In this document: in pieces, positions 1 through 9,326 of the stretch
Layout of the letters: every line of letters begins with the position of its first letter
How positions within the stretch are numbered: the first letter of the stretch is position 1
Assembly (NCBI GenBank): GCA_016719755.1
Contig: JADJYM010000015.1
Coordinates: 310,001-374,000, forward strand
Direction: 5' to 3'
From: Novosphingobium sp.
GTDB taxonomy: Bacteria > Pseudomonadota > Alphaproteobacteria > Sphingomonadales > Sphingomonadaceae
Length of the DNA stretch: 64,000 nucleotides
The notes under the pieces: model-generated
What the model was told of the DNA's origin: nothing
The model's database searches: none
The model's input: the letters and a program-made list of their open reading frames with translations, nothing else
Program-made: the position numbers and the translations under genes

Positions 1-1039
1 GCAGGCTGAGCAGCAGCGGCACGGCCAGCGGTTCTGCCACAAAGCTCGCCACGTCGAGCAGGCCGCGCGCGTCGGGAGCGGGCCAGGCCTGGCACACGGC
101 GTAAAAGCCCACGACGAACAGCGCCATGACCAGCACCGAGACCGGCGAATAGCGTGCTGAAACGGTGCCTTTCAGCAGGGCGTTGACCGACATCGAGCCG
201 ATCGCAACGCCGATTGAGAAGATCACAAGGAACAGGCTGGCGACTTCCTTGCTGGCGGACAGCACGTTCTTGGCAAGCGGCGGGAACTGGATGAACAGCA
301 CCGCGCCGATGGTCCAGAAAAAGCTGATCGCCATGATTGCAAGGAAGACCCGCCGGTCGTGGCTGGTGTTTCGGACCAGCGCGATCGACGAGCGCAGCAC
401 GTTATAGTCCAGCGGTTCGATCTTGCCCTGAGCCGGGGCGGGAGGCACTTCGCGGCTGACGACGTAGCCCACCAGCGCCGTCAGGATCACGCCAAGCGCG
501 GCCCACTCCACCTCGATCCAGCCGGCGATCATCGTGCCGGCAAGAATCGCGATATAGGTCCCCGCCTCCACCAGCCCGGTCCCCGCCAGAACCTCGTCCG
601 AATGGAGATGCTGGGGCAGGATCGCGTACTTGATCGGGCCGAAGAAGGTGGAATGCACCCCCATCGCGAACAGCGCGATCAGCATCAGCGGAATCGCGAT
701 CGCGTGGACGGCCACGCCCTGCCAGGCCAGCACCAGGCCCGCGCCGCCCACCAGCATGATCGCAATTTCGCAGGCCTTCACGATGCGGATGATGCGGGCC
801 TTGTCGCGCATATCGGCCAGTTGCCCGGCCAGTGCCGAAAGCAGGAAGAATGGCAGTATGAAGATGCCCGAAGCCAGCGCGCTGAATTGCCCTTCCGCCT
901 CTTCCGAGTTGTAGACGCTGTAGACCACGAACAGGACCATCGCGTTCTTGAACAGGTTGTCGTTGAAGGCATTAAGCAATTGGGTGACGAACAGCGGCAG
1001 GAAGCGCCGACTGTGGATCAGGTGGGTCTGGGTTGTCAT
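1..1039 (-). CDS. MFS transporter, lysophospholipid transporter (LplT/Aas N-terminal) type, 3' truncated
   Basis: The reading frame opens with ATG at 1039 and runs off the left edge without a stop, giving about 346 residues of a hydrophobic polytopic protein. The N-terminus (MTTQTHLIHSRRFLPLFVTQ followed by LLNAFNDNLFKNAMV) is the hallmark opening of the MFS domain found alone (LplT) or fused to a PlsC acyltransferase and acyl-ACP synthetase (Aas). About ten membrane segments are visible. The family flips or imports lysophospholipids for re-acylation at the inner membrane. Whether acyltransferase domains follow cannot be seen because the C-terminus lies outside the window. It is divergent from pgsA, another phospholipid gene. 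Confidence 0.75.
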   Translation of the reverse strand, partial: MTTQTHLIHSRRFLPLFVTQLLNAFNDNLFKNAMVLFVVYSVYNSEEAEGQFSALASGIFILPFFLLSALAGQLADMRDKARIIRIVKACEIAIMLVGGAGLVLAWQGVAVHAIAIPLMLIALFAMGVHSTFFGPIKYAILPQHLHSDEVLAGTGLVEAGTYIAILAGTMIAGWIEVEWAALGVILTALVGYVVSREVPPAPAQGKIEPLDYNVLRSSIALVRNTSHDRRVFLAIMAISFFWTIGAVLFIQFPPLAKNVLSASKEVASLFLVIFSIGVAIGSMSVNALLKGTVSARYSPVSVLVMALFVVGFYAVCQAWPAPDARGLLDVASFVAEPLAVPLLLSL

Positions 1040-1151
1040 TCGCCTGCTTCTGGTCGCCCCGGGTGCGGCGGAACCTAGCGGGACTTGTGTTGCGGACAAG
1101 CCCAAACCGCCCCCTTTTTCCCCGGCCCAACCCCGGCTATGCAATGCGGCG

Positions 1152-1727
1152 ATGCTGTCGCTGCCCAATCTGCTCACGCTTTCGCGGATCTTCGCCGTGC
1201 CGCTGCTGGTGGCCCTGCTATGGTGGCCGACCTGGCAGACCGGTTACCTGATCGCTTTTGCGCTCTACTGCCTGATGGGCATCACCGACTATTTCGACGG
1301 TTACCTTGCCCGGGCGCAGGGCGCGGTGTCGCGGCTGGGGCAGTTTCTCGATCCGATTGCCGACAAGATCATGGTCGCCGCCGTGATCCTGATCCTGACC
1401 GGCAAGGGCATGATCGACGGGATCCACGTCATCGCCGCGCTGGTGATCCTGCTGCGCGAGATCGCGGTATCGGGGCTGCGCGAGTTCCTTGCGGGCCTCA
1501 GGGTCTCAGTCCCGGTTTCGCAGCTCGCCAAGTGGAAGACCACCTTCCAGCTGGTCGCGTTCGGTGCGCTGGTGCTGATGGGCGGGGCGCCTGACTTCGC
1601 GATTCCCTTTACCGGTGGCTGGATTACCCCGGCCAGCGTCGGCTTCACCACTCTTTGGGCGGCTGCGGCGCTGACCCTGGTGACCGGGTGGGATTACTTG
1701 CGGGTCGGCCTTAAGCACATGGATTGA
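1152..1727 (+). CDS. pgsA: CDP-diacylglycerol--glycerol-3-phosphate 3-phosphatidyltransferase
   Basis: A 191-residue integral membrane enzyme that makes phosphatidylglycerol phosphate from CDP-diacylglycerol and glycerol-3-phosphate, the committed step to phosphatidylglycerol and cardiolipin. The CDP-alcohol phosphotransferase signature D-x2-DG-x2-AR-x8-G-x3-D-x3-D is complete, with D46, D49-G50, A53-R54, G63, D67 and D71. The open frame extends upstream to 948, but ATG 1152 is chosen because MLSLPNLLTLSRI is the usual family N-terminus and the length then matches. Four to five membrane helices are visible. It stands divergent from the MFS gene, with about 110 bp between the starts. Confidence 0.93.
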   Translation: MLSLPNLLTLSRIFAVPLLVALLWWPTWQTGYLIAFALYCLMGITDYFDGYLARAQGAVSRLGQFLDPIADKIMVAAVILILTGKGMIDGIHVIAALVILLREIAVSGLREFLAGLRVSVPVSQLAKWKTTFQLVAFGALVLMGGAPDFAIPFTGGWITPASVGFTTLWAAAALTLVTGWDYLRVGLKHMD

Positions 1728-1799
1728 GAACACTCGCTGAAAGCTTTGAGCGGGTCGTATACTGACAGCCGCGCCCCGGGCGGGAAAATGCCCGCAAGC

Positions 1800-2150
1800 C
1801 TACCAGCGCTTGGCGGGTGGAGGCGCGCAGGCAGCGGGGAGAGGCGGCACCGCGACCGCGCCCATTGCCACCGGCACCGGCTGCCAGGTCCCGCGCGAGG
1901 CGTCGGTGCGCTTCGCCGCAGGCCAGCGCAGTGACGAGACATAGTCGACCATGTCGGCATCGGCGGTCCCGTCTCCCGTCGAGCGGACCACGAAGGCGTC
2001 GGCGACGTTGCCCTTGGGCGTGACCTTTACGCAGACCACGCCGGCCTTGTTCATCATGCTGGCGGGCACGGGGGGCGGTGCTTCGGCGGCAAGGCTGGCG
2101 GAAGCGGCAAGCGAGGCTGCGGCGAGCAGCGCGGAGAGTCTGCGGACCAT
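1800..2150 (-). CDS. Secreted protein with TonB C-terminal-like domain
   Basis: A 116-residue protein with an N-terminal signal peptide (about residues 1-22, ending SLAAEA). The remainder, with MMNKAGVVCVKVTPKGNVAD and a later PAAKRTDASRG segment, resembles the C-terminal beta-alpha-beta fold of energy-transducer TonB proteins, here without a membrane anchor or Pro-rich spacer. Small stand-alone TonB-C-like periplasmic proteins are common in sphingomonads and their role is unknown. ATG 2150 is chosen over the longer open frame because it starts the signal peptide. It lies downstream of oxyR on the same strand after a gap of about 115 bp, with no obvious functional link. Confidence 0.55.
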   Translation of the reverse strand: MVRRLSALLAAASLAASASLAAEAPPPVPASMMNKAGVVCVKVTPKGNVADAFVVRSTGDGTADADMVDYVSSLRWPAAKRTDASRGTWQPVPVAMGAVAVPPLPAACAPPPAKRW

Positions 2151-2266
2151 GCGCCGATGATGCCACGGGCGGGCCAACCGGGCAATTGCCTGCTGACGCC
2201 GGGATCTATCGAATGCGTTCGATACGAACAAAACAGGGGTTGGGTCGATGAGGCGCGCGCGATGGC

Positions 2267-3163
2267 TTACCCCGCACGCAGTTCCTCGGCCAGCAGGCGG
2301 AACTCCTCGCCGCGCGGGCTGTTCTTGCGCCAGACCAGGGCGATCTCGCGGTTGGCGGTGTCGCTGCGCAGCGGCCGGGCGACGACATTGGTGCCGTTGA
2401 GGATCCCCGCATCCAGTGCCATTTCCGGCAGCATGGTCAGCCCCAGACCATTGTCCACCATTTGCACCAGAGTATGCAGCGAAGTGCCGATCATCGTGGC
2501 TGAGGCCCGCAGTTCCGGGCGGTTGCAAGCCGCCAGCGCGTGTTCCTTCAGACAGTGCCCGTCTTCCAGCAGCAGCAGCCGGTTCTCGTCGATCAGGTCG
2601 GGCAGGATCTCGGCGGGCGGATCGCGCGGATCGTCCTTGGGAAAGGCAACCCACAGCGCGTCAAGCTCGATCGTTTCCTTTTCCACCTCGCCGGTCGGGT
2701 AGGGCAGGGCCAGCAGCACGCAGTCGCTGCGCCCATGGTGGAGCGATTCGATTGCCGCCGAACTGGTCTCCTCGCGCAGGTAGAGTTTCAACGCCGGGCG
2801 CTCGCGCCGCAGGCGCGGCAGCATCCTGGGCAGCAGGAACGGGGCAATGGTCGGAATCACGCTCATCCGCACTTCGCCGGACAGCGGCTGCCCGGCGCTT
2901 TGCACCATGTCGGACAGTTCCTCGGCCTCGCGCAGCAGGCGGTGCGCCTTGGCGACCACCGCATTGCCCAGCGGGGTGAACCGCACCGCACGCTTGGTTC
3001 GCTCCACCAGGATCACCCCCAGCAGCGTTTCCAGATCGCGCAAACCCGCCGACAGCGTCGATTGCGAGACGAAGCAGGCGTCCGCCGCGCGGCCGAAATG
3101 GCCATGCTCGTGCAGGGAGACGAGGTATTGCAGCTGCTTGAGCGTGGGCAGGTAGGTGGTCAT
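2267..3163 (-). CDS. oxyR: LysR-family hydrogen peroxide sensor OxyR
   Basis: A 298-residue LysR-type regulator. Residues 1-65 form the winged HTH (LKQLQYLVSLHEHGHFGRAA with FVSQSTLSAGLRDLE as the DNA-reading part) and about 90-298 the sensor domain. Two cysteines, C204 (LEDGHCLKEH) and C213 (ACNR), have the nine-residue spacing of the peroxide-reactive C199/C208 pair of E. coli OxyR, which forms the activating disulfide. It should control peroxide-defence genes; the Prx5-type peroxiredoxin at 12.5 kb is a possible but unproven target. The preceding 300-bp stretch must contain its promoter. Confidence 0.92.
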   Translation of the reverse strand: MTTYLPTLKQLQYLVSLHEHGHFGRAADACFVSQSTLSAGLRDLETLLGVILVERTKRAVRFTPLGNAVVAKAHRLLREAEELSDMVQSAGQPLSGEVRMSVIPTIAPFLLPRMLPRLRRERPALKLYLREETSSAAIESLHHGRSDCVLLALPYPTGEVEKETIELDALWVAFPKDDPRDPPAEILPDLIDENRLLLLEDGHCLKEHALAACNRPELRASATMIGTSLHTLVQMVDNGLGLTMLPEMALDAGILNGTNVVARPLRSDTANREIALVWRKNSPRGEEFRLLAEELRAG

Positions 3164-3464
3164 CTGCAGCGGCTATCGCACAGGCGGCGCCGGTTCGCCA
3201 AGAATTGGTTCAGGCAATGGCGGGGAGAGACGCAGAAAGAGGCAGGCCGTGCAGGTTCACGCGGAAACGCAGAGAAGAATCGGGGGGCGGGCGGTTCTGG
3301 CAGAGAAGGCGACGCGCGCAGGGCAAAACCGCTGGCGGGCAGCGGCCTCCCGAATGTCCGAGGCCGGAATTGGGCCAAAGCGCCCGGTTTCAAAGAGGCC
3401 TGCGGCGGCCAGAGTGGCCGCTCAGGGACTGGCTCTATCCTTGCGGCTCAGCCCACTGAGCGAA
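3164..3464. other. Intergenic stretch between oxyR and rnd
   Basis: About 300 bases with no convincing gene. It must hold the minus-strand oxyR promoter and the 3' end of the rnd transcript. A 6-bp inverted repeat with a 5-nt loop (GCGGCC...GGCCGC, 3405-3421) is a weak candidate rnd terminator with no T-tract. Short open frames here have no recognisable product. Confidence 0.4.
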
Positions 3465-4667
3465 TCAATCTTCCACAGCAGTAACTTCAATCGGCTCGAC
3501 CACGTCATCAACATGCGTCATCTTGAGTTTGCCGTTCACCACCGCGAAGGCCATCTTGCCTTCGACCAGGTCGAGCGCATCCTTGCCGAATTGTTCGAAT
3601 CGCCAGCCTTCCAGCAGCGGCAGTTCGCGCACACCCGCTGCCAGCAATTCCAGGTCTTCGCTGCGCGCCAGCAGACGGGCGGCGACGTCGATTTCGCGGC
3701 TGCGGATCTTGAGCAGCAGCTTGAGCAGATCGGCGACCAGCGCGCCTTCCTTGCCCAGCGGCGCACCGCGCGCGGTGCGCGGCGGCAGTTCCTCGTCCGT
3801 CAGAGGGCGGGCTGCTTCCAGAGTGGCCATCAGGCGTCTGCCGATTTCATTGTCCTTCCAGCCTGATGACAGCCCGCGGACCTTGGCGAGGTCGGCCTGA
3901 ACCTTGGGCGGGTGGCTGGCAAGATCGGCCAGAGTCTCGTCGCGGGCGATGCGGCCGCGCGGGATGTTCTTTCCCTGCGCCTCGCCCTCGCGCCAGGCGG
4001 CCAGCGCCTTCAGCCGACCCAGCATGGCGGGATTGCGGCCAGCGGCCTTGATCCGCTGCCACGCAACCGAGGGGTCGTTGCGGTAGTTTTCGGGATCGGC
4101 GAGCTTTTCCATCTCGATATCCAGCCACACCCCGCGCCCGGTTTTCCTCAGGCGGGCAAGCAGCTTGGGAAAGATCTTCGCCAGGTAGGTGACATCGCCG
4201 ATGGCATAATCGATCTGCCGTTCGGTCAGCGGGCGGCGCGACCAGTCGGTAAAGCGGGCGCCCTTGTCCACCGTGACGCCCATCCACGATTCGACCAGGT
4301 TGGAATAGCCGATCTGTTCGGACTGGCTGACCGCCATCATCGCGATCTGGGTATCGAAGATCGGGTGGGGGGTCTTGCCGGTCAGGTTGTAGACGATTTC
4401 CACGTCTTGCCCGCCTGCGTGGAACACCTTCAGCACGTCTTCGTTATCGACCAGCAGGTTCAGCAGCGGCGAAAGATCAATCCCCGGCGCCAGCGGATCG
4501 ATTGCCGCGGCTTCCTCGGTATCGGCCACCTGGACCAGGCAAAGTTCCGGCCAATAGGTGTTTTCCCGCATGAATTCGGTGTCGACGCAGATGAAATCGG
4601 CCTTGGCCCAGCGCTCGCACAATTCAGCCAGCGCTTCCGTCGTCGTGATCAGCGGGTGTATCTTCAT
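3465..4667 (-). CDS. rnd: Ribonuclease D
   Basis: A 400-residue 3'-5' exoribonuclease of the DEDDy family that trims tRNA and other structured RNA 3' ends. Exo I is at D29/E31 (CVDTEFMRE), Exo II at D88 (FHAGGQDVEIVYN), and Exo III is the Y154-x3-D158 pair (YAIGDVTYL). An HRDC domain occupies about residues 205-290. Start ATG 4667 (MKIHPLITTTEAL) is preferred; the longer open frame adds 19 residues that do not fit the family. It is divergent from aspS, so both tRNA-related genes share a 115-bp promoter region. Confidence 0.93.
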   Translation of the reverse strand: MKIHPLITTTEALAELCERWAKADFICVDTEFMRENTYWPELCLVQVADTEEAAAIDPLAPGIDLSPLLNLLVDNEDVLKVFHAGGQDVEIVYNLTGKTPHPIFDTQIAMMAVSQSEQIGYSNLVESWMGVTVDKGARFTDWSRRPLTERQIDYAIGDVTYLAKIFPKLLARLRKTGRGVWLDIEMEKLADPENYRNDPSVAWQRIKAAGRNPAMLGRLKALAAWREGEAQGKNIPRGRIARDETLADLASHPPKVQADLAKVRGLSSGWKDNEIGRRLMATLEAARPLTDEELPPRTARGAPLGKEGALVADLLKLLLKIRSREIDVAARLLARSEDLELLAAGVRELPLLEGWRFEQFGKDALDLVEGKMAFAVVNGKLKMTHVDDVVEPIEVTAVED

Positions 4668-4705
4668 GTTTCTTTTCTGTATGCGGGCCCGTGCGAGCCC
4701 CCGGC

Positions 4706-4734
4706 TTGACAAAAACGCGGCCATCGCCTGTTAG
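4706..4734 (+). promoter_or_regulatory. Sigma-70-type promoter for aspS
   Basis: A perfect -35 box TTGACA (4706-4711), a 17-nt spacer and a -10-like TGTTAG (4729-4734) lie about 50 bases upstream of the aspS ATG. The element sits in the divergent rnd/aspS region. The -10 is only a partial match. Confidence 0.5.
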
Positions 4735-4782
4735 CCGCGCTTTCGCCCCTGCAACAAAGCGGGCCGCTTGGAAAGAGTTTCG

Positions 4783-6564
4783 ATGCATCTTTATCGCACC
4801 CACACCTGCGGCGCCCTGCGCGCCCATGACGTTGGCCAGACAATCCGCCTGTCAGGCTGGGTCCACCGCAAGCGCGACCACGGCGGCGTGCTGTTCGTCG
4901 ACCTGCGCGATCATTACGGCCTGACCCAGATCGTTGCCGACAGCGACAGCCCGGCGCTGGCCGTGCTGGAAGGCCTGCGGCTGGAAAGCGTCGTCACCAT
5001 CGACGGCGAGGTCAAGGCGCGCAGCGAGTCGACCGTCAATCCGGCCCTCCCGACCGGCGAGATCGAGGTCTATGCGCGCGGCGCGACCGTGCTCAGCCGC
5101 GCAGAGGAACTGCCACTGCCAGTGGCGGGGGAGCAGGAATATCCTGAGGAAATCCGACTGCGTTACCGCTTCCTCGACCTGCGGCGCGAAACTCTGCACG
5201 CGAACATCGTCAAGCGCACCCAGATCATTTCGGAAACCCGCCGCCGGATGGAAGCCGCCGGATTTACCGAATATTCCACCCCGATCCTCACTGCCTCCAG
5301 CCCCGAAGGCGCGCGTGACTTTCTGGTGCCGAGCCGGATTCACGCGGGCAAGTTCTTCGCGCTGCCGCAGGCGCCGCAGCAGTACAAGCAGCTGCTGATG
5401 GTCGCGGGCTTTGACCGCTATTTCCAGATCGCCCCCTGCTTCCGTGACGAGGACCCGCGCGCCGACCGCCTGCCGGGCGAATTCTACCAGCTCGACCTGG
5501 AAATGAGCTTTGTCACCCAGGAAGAGGTGTGGGAGACGATGGAGCCGGTCATGGCCGGGATTTTTGAGCAATTCGCGGAGGGCAAGGCGGTGACGCCGGC
5601 TGGCCAGTTCCCGCGCATCCCCTATGCCCAGGCGATGCTCGATTACGGCACCGACAAGCCGGACCTGCGCAACCCGCTGGTGATCCGTGACGTGACGGAG
5701 GAATTCAAGCAGTCCGGGTTCGGCCTGTTCGAGAAGATCGTCGGTTCGGGCGGCGTTGTTCGCCTGATCCCGGCGCCCGCCACAGCGGACAAGAGCCGCA
5801 AGTTCTTTGACGACATGAACGAATGGGCGCGCAGCGAGGGCCATGCCGGCCTTGGCTATGTCACCCGCAAGGGCGGGGTGTTTGGCGGCCCGATTGCCAA
5901 GAACCACGGCGAGGACCGCATGGCTGCGCTGTTCGACGCGCTGGGCCTTGGTCCCGATGACGGCGCCTTCTTTGCTGCCGGCAAGGAAGAGCAGGCGGCC
6001 AAGCTGGCTGGCGCCGCGCGTACCCGCGTGGGCGAGCAACTGGGCCTGATTGACCAGGACGCCTATCGCTTCTGCTGGATCGTCGATTTCCCGTTCTACG
6101 AATGGAACGAGGACGAAAAGAAGGTCGATTTCGCCCACAACCCGTTCTCGATGCCGCAGGGCGGGCTGGAAGCGCTGAACACGCAGGACCCGCTGACGAT
6201 CAAGGCGTTCCAGTATGACATGGTCTGCAACGGCTATGAGCTGGCCTCGGGCTCGATCCGCAACCAGCACCCGGACCTGATGGTCAAGGCGTTTGAGCTG
6301 ACCGGCCTCAGCCAGGCCGATGTCGAGGAACGCTTCGGCGGAATGTACCGCGCCTTCCAGTACGGTGCTCCGCCGCATGGGGGCATGGCGGCAGGTGTGG
6401 ACCGCATGGTCATGCTGCTGTGCGGCGCGCAGAACCTGCGCGAGATCACGCTGTTCCCGATGAACCAGCGCGCCGAGGATCTGCTAATGGGCGCGCCTTC
6501 GCCGGCTGCTCTCAAGCAACTGCGCGAACTGCATATCCGCGTGGTCGAGCCTCCCAAGAGCTGA
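4783..6564 (+). CDS. aspS: Aspartate--tRNA ligase
   Basis: A 593-residue class IIb aminoacyl-tRNA synthetase. The N-terminal OB-fold anticodon-binding domain (about 1-105) opens with [13 protein letters not shown]. Class II motif 2 is clear ([11 protein letters not shown]), followed by [11 protein letters not shown]; a bacterial GAD insertion occupies the middle; motif 3 is [14 protein letters not shown] near the C-terminus. It charges tRNA-Asp, and in many alphaproteobacteria also mischarges tRNA-Asn for GatCAB amidation; which type this is cannot be decided here. ATG 4783 is chosen because the conserved N-terminus begins there. Confidence 0.96.
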   Translation: MHLYRTHTCGALRAHDVGQTIRLSGWVHRKRDHGGVLFVDLRDHYGLTQIVADSDSPALAVLEGLRLESVVTIDGEVKARSESTVNPALPTGEIEVYARGATVLSRAEELPLPVAGEQEYPEEIRLRYRFLDLRRETLHANIVKRTQIISETRRRMEAAGFTEYSTPILTASSPEGARDFLVPSRIHAGKFFALPQAPQQYKQLLMVAGFDRYFQIAPCFRDEDPRADRLPGEFYQLDLEMSFVTQEEVWETMEPVMAGIFEQFAEGKAVTPAGQFPRIPYAQAMLDYGTDKPDLRNPLVIRDVTEEFKQSGFGLFEKIVGSGGVVRLIPAPATADKSRKFFDDMNEWARSEGHAGLGYVTRKGGVFGGPIAKNHGEDRMAALFDALGLGPDDGAFFAAGKEEQAAKLAGAARTRVGEQLGLIDQDAYRFCWIVDFPFYEWNEDEKKVDFAHNPFSMPQGGLEALNTQDPLTIKAFQYDMVCNGYELASGSIRNQHPDLMVKAFELTGLSQADVEERFGGMYRAFQYGAPPHGGMAAGVDRMVMLLCGAQNLREITLFPMNQRAEDLLMGAPSPAALKQLRELHIRVVEPPKS

Positions 6565-6633
6565 TCGCGCGCCGCTTGACGCGCTTCAATGGCTGACGCA
6601 GGTTTCCGCTCGTTTTCAAAACGGGGGGAAACC

Positions 6634-7557
6634 ATGCGTTGCACCATCTCGATCGCCACTTGCACGGCGCTCGCCCTGGCCGCTCCGGCGCAGGCCGAGA
6701 CGCTCGACCTGTCGGGCATCTATCCCGCCGGAAATGACGAAGCTGCGGCGCTCCAGTCGATCACGGTTGAGCGCTTCGGCGGCGATCTCGGCGCTTCTCT
6801 GGCGCTGCGGATCGAGGACGAACTGCGCCAGGTGAATGTCGACGGCCGCCCCTGGCTGCGCATCCTGCCCGCGCGCGCAGGCGGCGAGGGCGAGGGGTAC
6901 ATGACCGGCACCGCCTATGGCGAAGGCAGGCAGACCCGCTTCACCCGGGAGCGCGAGGAATGCATCAAGCAGAACCAGTTCAAGCAGTGCGAGGAGAAGA
7001 AAAAGGTTCAGATCCAGTGCACCCGCCGCACTCTGGAGCTGGCCATCGCGCTGCGGCTGGTGCGCGGTGACGGGACGCTGATCTACTCCACCGACAGCCC
7101 GGAACGCTATGAGGACAGCCGCTGCGAGGGCGATTCGGGCGAACCGCGCGAGCGCAGCTCGGTCGAACGCGAACTGGTTGGCCGGATCGCCACCCGCGTG
7201 CGCTTTGACATCGCCCCGGTGCTGCGGCGCGAGGCGGTGCGGATCGACGAGAACCGCAAGGGCCTGTCCAAACCGGATGGGGAGCGCTTCAAGGCAGCGG
7301 TGCGGTTGACCAAGAATGACCAGCAGGGGGCCTGCGCGGCTTTCGAATCGATCCGCCTGGACAACCCCGGCCACCTGCCCACGCTGGCCAACCTCGCGCT
7401 ATGCGCCGAGCGCGAGGGCCGCGACAGCGATGCTGCCGCGCTCTACCGCCTGGTTCAGGCAAGCGAGCCGCGCAATTCCATGGCGCGCACCGGCCTGGCC
7501 CGGATCGCTGCGAAGGAGCGCGCCCGCGCCCAGTTGGCAGCCCACTATGCGAAGTGA
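6634..7557 (+). CDS. Secreted tetratricopeptide-type protein, function unknown
   Basis: A 307-residue protein with a Sec signal peptide (CTALALAAPAQAE, cleavage near residue 22) and a strong ribosome binding site (GGGGGGAA) before ATG 6634. The middle part carries a Cys-rich charged stretch (ECIKQNQFKQCEEKKKVQIQC). The C-terminal quarter (KAAVRLTKNDQQGACAAFES to ALYRLVQASEP) reads as two TPR-like helical pairs. It should be periplasmic, perhaps a scaffold or assembly factor. I do not recognise a named family. It follows aspS by about 70 bp on the same strand and precedes acpP. Confidence 0.6.
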   Translation: MRCTISIATCTALALAAPAQAETLDLSGIYPAGNDEAAALQSITVERFGGDLGASLALRIEDELRQVNVDGRPWLRILPARAGGEGEGYMTGTAYGEGRQTRFTREREECIKQNQFKQCEEKKKVQIQCTRRTLELAIALRLVRGDGTLIYSTDSPERYEDSRCEGDSGEPRERSSVERELVGRIATRVRFDIAPVLRREAVRIDENRKGLSKPDGERFKAAVRLTKNDQQGACAAFESIRLDNPGHLPTLANLALCAEREGRDSDAAALYRLVQASEPRNSMARTGLARIAAKERARAQLAAHYAK

Positions 7558-7693
7558 CCGGTCTCGCCGCGCGGGGGCAGAGACGGCCTTGCAGGGTTCG
7601 CGGTGATCATCCCGTGCACCCCCTTGCCAGCGCGCGCGGCGTTCTCTAGGGCGGGCGTGACATTTAATCTGCCGTTCACGAAGGGACACATCC

Positions 7694-7930
7694 ATGAGCG
7701 ACACCGCCGACCGGGTTAAGAAGATCGTTGTCGAACACCTCGGCGTCGAAGCCGAAAAGGTGAACGAGGACGCCAGCTTTATCGATGACCTGGGTGCAGA
7801 CAGCCTCGACATCGTCGAGCTCGTCATGGCTTTCGAGGAAGAGTTCGGCGTGGAAATTCCCGACGACGCTGCCGAGAAGATCAGCACCGTTTCCGATGCG
7901 ATCAAGTACATCAACGAACACAAGGGCTGA
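7694..7930 (+). CDS. acpP: Acyl carrier protein
   Basis: A 78-residue acidic carrier protein of type II fatty acid synthesis. The 4'-phosphopantetheine serine lies in the canonical [18 protein letters not shown] motif (serine near residue 37). Length and sequence are typical of the housekeeping ACP. It sits directly upstream of fabF, as in most proteobacteria, with a hairpin and T-run between them that may lower read-through so that ACP is made in excess. Confidence 0.97.
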   Translation: MSDTADRVKKIVVEHLGVEAEKVNEDASFIDDLGADSLDIVELVMAFEEEFGVEIPDDAAEKISTVSDAIKYINEHKG

Positions 7931-8007
7931 TTGCCTCTGGCCGCCCGCCTGCAGAGCCGGACAACAGCTCGAGCCTGGGCGGTCTGACGGCGAGTGATGG
8001 CTTTTGA

Positions 8008-8041
8008 CAGGCTCAGCCTCTATGGGGCTGGGCCTGTTTTT
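8008..8041 (+). terminator. Hairpin with T-run between acpP and fabF
   Basis: An 11-bp stem (CAGGCTCAGCC at 8008-8018 pairing with 8026-8036 through one G-T wobble), a 7-nt loop and TTTTT (8037-8041) form a textbook intrinsic terminator. It lies about 25 bp before the fabF start, so it probably acts as a partial terminator or attenuator. Confidence 0.7.
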
Positions 8042-8063
8042 ATTCTGCAAGTTGGAGAGACGC

Positions 8064-9326
8064 ATGCGTCGTGTCGTCGTTACCGGTCTTGGCCTCGTCA
8101 CCCCGCTGGGCGCCGATGTCGAAACCACCTGGGCCAACCTGATCGCCGGCAAGTCGGGCGCGGGGCGCATTACCCGCTTCGATACCAGCAACCAGAAGTG
8201 CCACATTGCCTGTGAAGTGAAGGGCAAGGACCATCCCTGGGGCTTCGATCCCGACAAACGCGTCGATCACAAGGTCCAGCGTCAGGTCGATCCGTTCATC
8301 ATCTATGGCATCGATGCCGCCGGACAGGCGCTGGAAGATGCCGGCCTGGTCGACATGGACGATGACCTGAAGCTGCGCACCGGCTGCTCGATCGGCTCGG
8401 GGATCGGCGGTCTACCGGGAATCGAAAGCGAATCGATCGTCCTGCACGAAAAGGGCCCGAGCCGCGTTTCGCCGCACTTCGTCCACGGCCGCCTGATCAA
8501 CCTGATCTCCGGCCAGGTCTCGATCAAATACGGCCTGATGGGGCCGAACCACGCCGTGGTAACTGCCTGCTCCACCGGTGCGCACTCGATTGGGGACGCC
8601 GCGCGGATGATCAAGGATGGCGATGCCGATGTCATGCTGGCGGGCGGCGCCGAAGGCACGATCAATCCGCTGGGCGTGGCCGGGTTCGCCCAGGCGCGTG
8701 CGCTCAACTGCAGCTACAACGACCGTCCCGAACAGGCCAGCCGCCCCTATGACAAGGACCGCGACGGTTTCGTCATGGGCGAAGGCGCGGGCGTCGTCGT
8801 GCTGGAAGAGTACGAGCACGCCAAGGCGCGCGGCGCGAAGATCTACGCCGAAGTGGTCGGTTATGGGCTGTCGGGCGATGCCTATCACGTCACAGCCCCG
8901 CATCCTGAGGGCAAGGGTGCGGAACTGTCGATGCGCATGGCGCTGCGTAAGGCCGGTATTTCCGCTGACGAGATCGACTATGTGAATGCCCACGGCACTT
9001 CAACCATGGCCGACACAATCGAGCTGGCGGCCGTTAAGCGCGTGCTGGGCGATGACCTGTCCGGCGCTTCGATGAGCAGTACCAAGTCCGCCATCGGCCA
9101 CCTGCTGGGCGGCGCCGGCGCGGTCGAGACGATCTTCTGCATCCTGGCGATCCGCGACCAGATCGTGCCGCCGACGCTCAACCTCGACAATCCCGACGAA
9201 GGCACCGAGGGCGTCGATCTGGTGCCCAAGCAGGCGCGCAAGCGCACCGTGCGGGCCGCGCTCAACAATTCGTTCGGCTTCGGCGGGACCAACGCCAGCC
9301 TGGTGGTCAGGGCGGTTACCGACTGA
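8064..9326 (+). CDS. fabF: Beta-ketoacyl-ACP synthase II
   Basis: A 420-residue condensing enzyme that extends acyl-ACP with malonyl-ACP. The Cys-His-His triad is present: C169 (VVTACSTGAHSIGDA), H310 (VNAHGTSTMADT) and H346 (KSAIGHLLGGAGAVE). ATG 8064 is preceded by GGAGAG and gives the standard N-terminus MRRVVVTGLGLVTPLG; the upstream in-frame extension overlaps the acpP/fabF hairpin. The TGA stop overlaps the mltG start in a TGATG arrangement, implying translational coupling. Confidence 0.96.
   Translation: MRRVVVTGLGLVTPLGADVETTWANLIAGKSGAGRITRFDTSNQKCHIACEVKGKDHPWGFDPDKRVDHKVQRQVDPFIIYGIDAAGQALEDAGLVDMDDDLKLRTGCSIGSGIGGLPGIESESIVLHEKGPSRVSPHFVHGRLINLISGQVSIKYGLMGPNHAVVTACSTGAHSIGDAARMIKDGDADVMLAGGAEGTINPLGVAGFAQARALNCSYNDRPEQASRPYDKDRDGFVMGEGAGVVVLEEYEHAKARGAKIYAEVVGYGLSGDAYHVTAPHPEGKGAELSMRMALRKAGISADEIDYVNAHGTSTMADTIELAAVKRVLGDDLSGASMSSTKSAIGHLLGGAGAVETIFCILAIRDQIVPPTLNLDNPDEGTEGVDLVPKQARKRTVRAALNNSFGFGGTNASLVVRAVTD

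Noticed and set aside
4852..6378. 508-codon open frame antisense to aspS
   Set aside because: It is the mirror of a well-supported synthetase gene in GC-rich DNA; the translation is low-complexity Arg/His/Ala-rich with no domain.
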